This document shows, in pieces, positions 62,140-64,000 of a stretch of DNA of 64,000 bases. The stretch comes from Flavobacterium luteum (GTDB taxonomy: Bacteria > Bacteroidota > Bacteroidia > Flavobacteriales > Flavobacteriaceae). Location of the stretch: positions 186,001-250,000 of the forward strand of contig NZ_WAEM01000002.1 of assembly GCF_008806775.1 (NCBI RefSeq), read 5' to 3'. Within the stretch, counting starts at the first letter, position 1. Each line of letters begins with the position of its first letter. Below the pieces are notes generated by a model. That model saw only the letters and a program-made list of their open reading frames with translations, did no database searches and was not told where the DNA came from. The position numbers were made by a program, and so were the translations under genes.

Positions 62140-64000
62140 GATAATTCTAATGTTATAAATGTGTTTTTATTAAAATTTTGTCCAGGCTGAATGGATTGTG
62201 TTTTTACTTTTCCAACTCCAGTTATCTTTACTTTAAGACCTAAATTCCCCAACAAAGACAAGGCATCCATACCAGACATTCCTTTTAAGTTTGGAATGAC
62301 TTTTGCTTTTTGCTTCGAAATTTTCGCATAATAGTTCGTATAATCTTTGTCTTGTTTTACGTTCTTTTTATTCAAATTTTTTATCTCATTTGTAGATGGC
62401 GCATCGGTAAAAATCTTTTGAGCTATTCTTTTAAAAACGGGACCAGCAACATCAGCTCCGTAATAATTATTATTTGAAGTATTAGGTTCGTGAACGACAA
62501 CTATGCAAGAATACTTAGGTGTATCGGCAGGAAAATAACCTACAAATGAAGAAATATAATGTTTTTCGACTCCTCCGTTTTTAGCATAATTAGCTTGGGC
62601 AGTCCCTGTTTTTCCTGCCATAGAAAATTCTTTAGAATACAGTTTTGAGCCAGTGCCTCGCTTTACTACATTTTTTAAAACTTCTTTTAATTTTAAAATC
62701 GTTTCTGATGAGCATACTTTTGGATTAATAATTTCTGTATCGTATTTCTTAATGGTTTTATTCCATTCTTTAATTTCTGAAACAAATTGCGGTTTTACCA
62801 TGACACCATTATTGGCAACAGCATTATAATAAGTCAAGGTTTGTAATGGCGTAATTAAAACCCCATAACCGAAAGCCATCCACGGAAGTGAAATATTTGA
62901 CCAGTTTTTATCACTTGACTGAGGAATATAGGGCTTTCCTTCTCCTTTTATAGGTAATCCTAAAGGTTTATTTAAACCGTAACCGTTTAGATGATTTACA
63001 AATTGAGACGGATTGTCCTTATAGGCATTATATACCGATTGAACCAACACTGTATTTGAAGAAAGCTCAAAGCCTCTTGCTAATGAAATTTTACCGTAAC
63101 CGCCATCATGAGAATCCCGAACTTTTTTTCCTGAATAGATAATTGTTCCACCTTTACTATCATATACTGTGCTTGTATCCGCTTTTTTATCTTCTAAAAG
63201 TGTCATCAAATCGGCTAACTTATAGGTCGATCCTGGCTCATGCGCTTCGGCTATAGCATAATTTGTAGTTTCAAAGTAGGAGCCATCAGTATCTTTTCCT
63301 AAATTTGAAATGGCTTTTATATAACCTGTTTTTGTTTCCATTACCACAACACAACCATGATTGGCGTCAAATATTTCTAATTGTTTTAACAAAGCATGGT
63401 GCGCAATATCTTGAATGTACACGTCGATAGTAGAAATAACATCATATCCGTCTTGAGGGTCTACTTCATTTACATCACGAATGGGCTTCCATTGTCCTTT
63501 AGCAATTTTTTGTTTTAAAATTTTCCCGTCTTTTCCGTTTAAGTATTTTCTAAAAGCCCATTCAATGCCTTTTCCATCTTTAGATCCTGAAGGCGTAACC
63601 CTTTCGTAGCCTATGGTTCTTTCAGCAATTTTCCCAATTGGATGTTCCCGAATTGTTTTTTGCTCAGTAATGATTCCGCCTTTATTTGCTCCTAAATTAA
63701 ATAACGGAAAACTTTTTATTTTCATGTACTGCGTGAAACTTAAGTCACGAGCCACTAAAAAATACCTGTTTTCGGTTGCTCTAGCTTGTCGTAATTCTGA
63801 CTCAAATTTCCCACTAGGTTTACCTAATAATACAGAAAGTGAATCGGCTAATGCTTGAACATTTTTGGTAAAAACTTCTTCTTTTGGAGCAACAGCATCA
63901 AAACGAATAATATAGTTTGGAATTGAAGTCGCTAATAAACTTCCATCTGCTGAATAGATGTTTCCTTTATTAGAAGGAATTATAAAATTTTTAACCGTTC
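62136..64000 (-). CDS. ftsI: Septal penicillin-binding protein FtsI (N-terminus cut by window edge)
   Basis: Transpeptidase that cross-links septal peptidoglycan. The frame is open to the window edge, so the N-terminal membrane helix and some residues are missing; the visible part begins within the PBP dimerisation domain (NKGNIYSADGSLLATSIPNY). Active-site motifs are intact: STYK in EPGSTYKLADLM, SSN in ELSSNTVLV, and KTGT in MAGKTGTAQA. A single PASTA domain closes the protein (KVIPNLKGMSGMDALSLLGN), which E. coli FtsI lacks. Apparent starts inside the window (such as GTG at 63755) are not real starts. Confidence 0.96.
   Translation of the reverse strand, partial: TVKNFIIPSNKGNIYSADGSLLATSIPNYIIRFDAVAPKEEVFTKNVQALADSLSVLLGKPSGKFESELRQARATENRYFLVARDLSFTQYMKIKSFPLFNLGANKGGIITEQKTIREHPIGKIAERTIGYERVTPSGSKDGKGIEWAFRKYLNGKDGKILKQKIAKGQWKPIRDVNEVDPQDGYDVISTIDVYIQDIAHHALLKQLEIFDANHGCVVVMETKTGYIKAISNLGKDTDGSYFETTNYAIAEAHEPGSTYKLADLMTLLEDKKADTSTVYDSKGGTIIYSGKKVRDSHDGGYGKISLARGFELSSNTVLVQSVYNAYKDNPSQFVNHLNGYGLNKPLGLPIKGEGKPYIPQSSDKNWSNISLPWMAFGYGVLITPLQTLTYYNAVANNGVMVKPQFVSEIKEWNKTIKKYDTEIINPKVCSSETILKLKEVLKNVVKRGTGSKLYSKEFSMAGKTGTAQANYAKNGGVEKHYISSFVGYFPADTPKYSCIVVVHEPNTSNNNYYGADVAGPVFKRIAQKIFTDAPSTNEIKNLNKKNVKQDKDYTNYYAKISKQKAKVIPNLKGMSGMDALSLLGNLGLKVKITGVGKVKTQSIQPGQNFNKNTFITLELS

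Overview
The window is one contiguous stretch of an AT-rich Bacteroidota chromosome, almost certainly a Flavobacterium or a close relative. The evidence is the gliding/type IX secretion core gldKLMN, a short primary sigma factor without region 1.1, TAnnTTTG -7 promoter boxes instead of TATAAT, near absence of Shine-Dalgarno sequences, an exosortase of the XrtF type, a type IX sorting tail on a decayed gene, and long-linker FtsZ. No phage, IS element, CRISPR array or rRNA is visible.

Layout. 1-6.6 kb: a minus-strand molybdenum cofactor operon read moeA, TSUP permease, (remnant of mobA), SUMT, moaD, moeB-rhodanese, moaE, moaC-moaB fusion, moaA (cut by the window edge). 6.6-9.2 kb: initiator tRNA and a tandem pair of secreted leucine-rich-repeat proteins that share promoter palindrome and terminator. 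9.2-16.4 kb: an assortment (pterin dehydratase, GNAT-like protein, divergent lipid kinase/APP1 phosphatase pair, membrane-bound AraC regulator, small envelope genes with a nonsense-broken DUF2807 gene). 16.4-20 kb: ABC-F protein, DUF983 and a FAD oxidoreductase. 20-28.6 kb: gldN, gldM, gldL, gldK, a degenerate arginase-fold protein and topA. 28.8-35.7 kb: plus-strand miaB, sigma-54 activator, lptE, TPR protein, secG, groES, groEL. 35.7-40.6 kb: DedA, a copper-handling set (HMA protein, TonB receptor, HYC_CC_PP protein) and the XrtF exosortase pair. 40.6-47.9 kb: housekeeping genes (GAF/fRMsr, rpsO, pnp, rpoD, rpe, CBS) with a divergent surface-repeat protein and regulator. 48-49.7 kb: a small membrane ORF, a wrecked T9SS cargo gene, tRNA-Arg and yqeY. 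50-64 kb: the division and cell-wall cluster ftsZ, ftsA, ftsQ, murC, murG, ftsW, murD, mraY, murE, ftsI (cut by the window edge).

How it fits together. Most of the window is core genome. The less ordinary signals are: a dispersed ~150-bp repeat present twice (16.4 and 49.8 kb) whose two copies differ in sequence but conserve a long hairpin by compensatory changes; a perfect AAGGAGG before rpoD in a lineage whose ribosomes normally hide the anti-SD; a shared TTGTCA-N12-TKGCAT promoter element before miaB and groES; the arginase pseudoenzyme between topA and gldK; and several decaying genes (mobA fragment, DUF2807, T9SS cargo). Functions are read from motifs and family knowledge; nothing was searched against a database.
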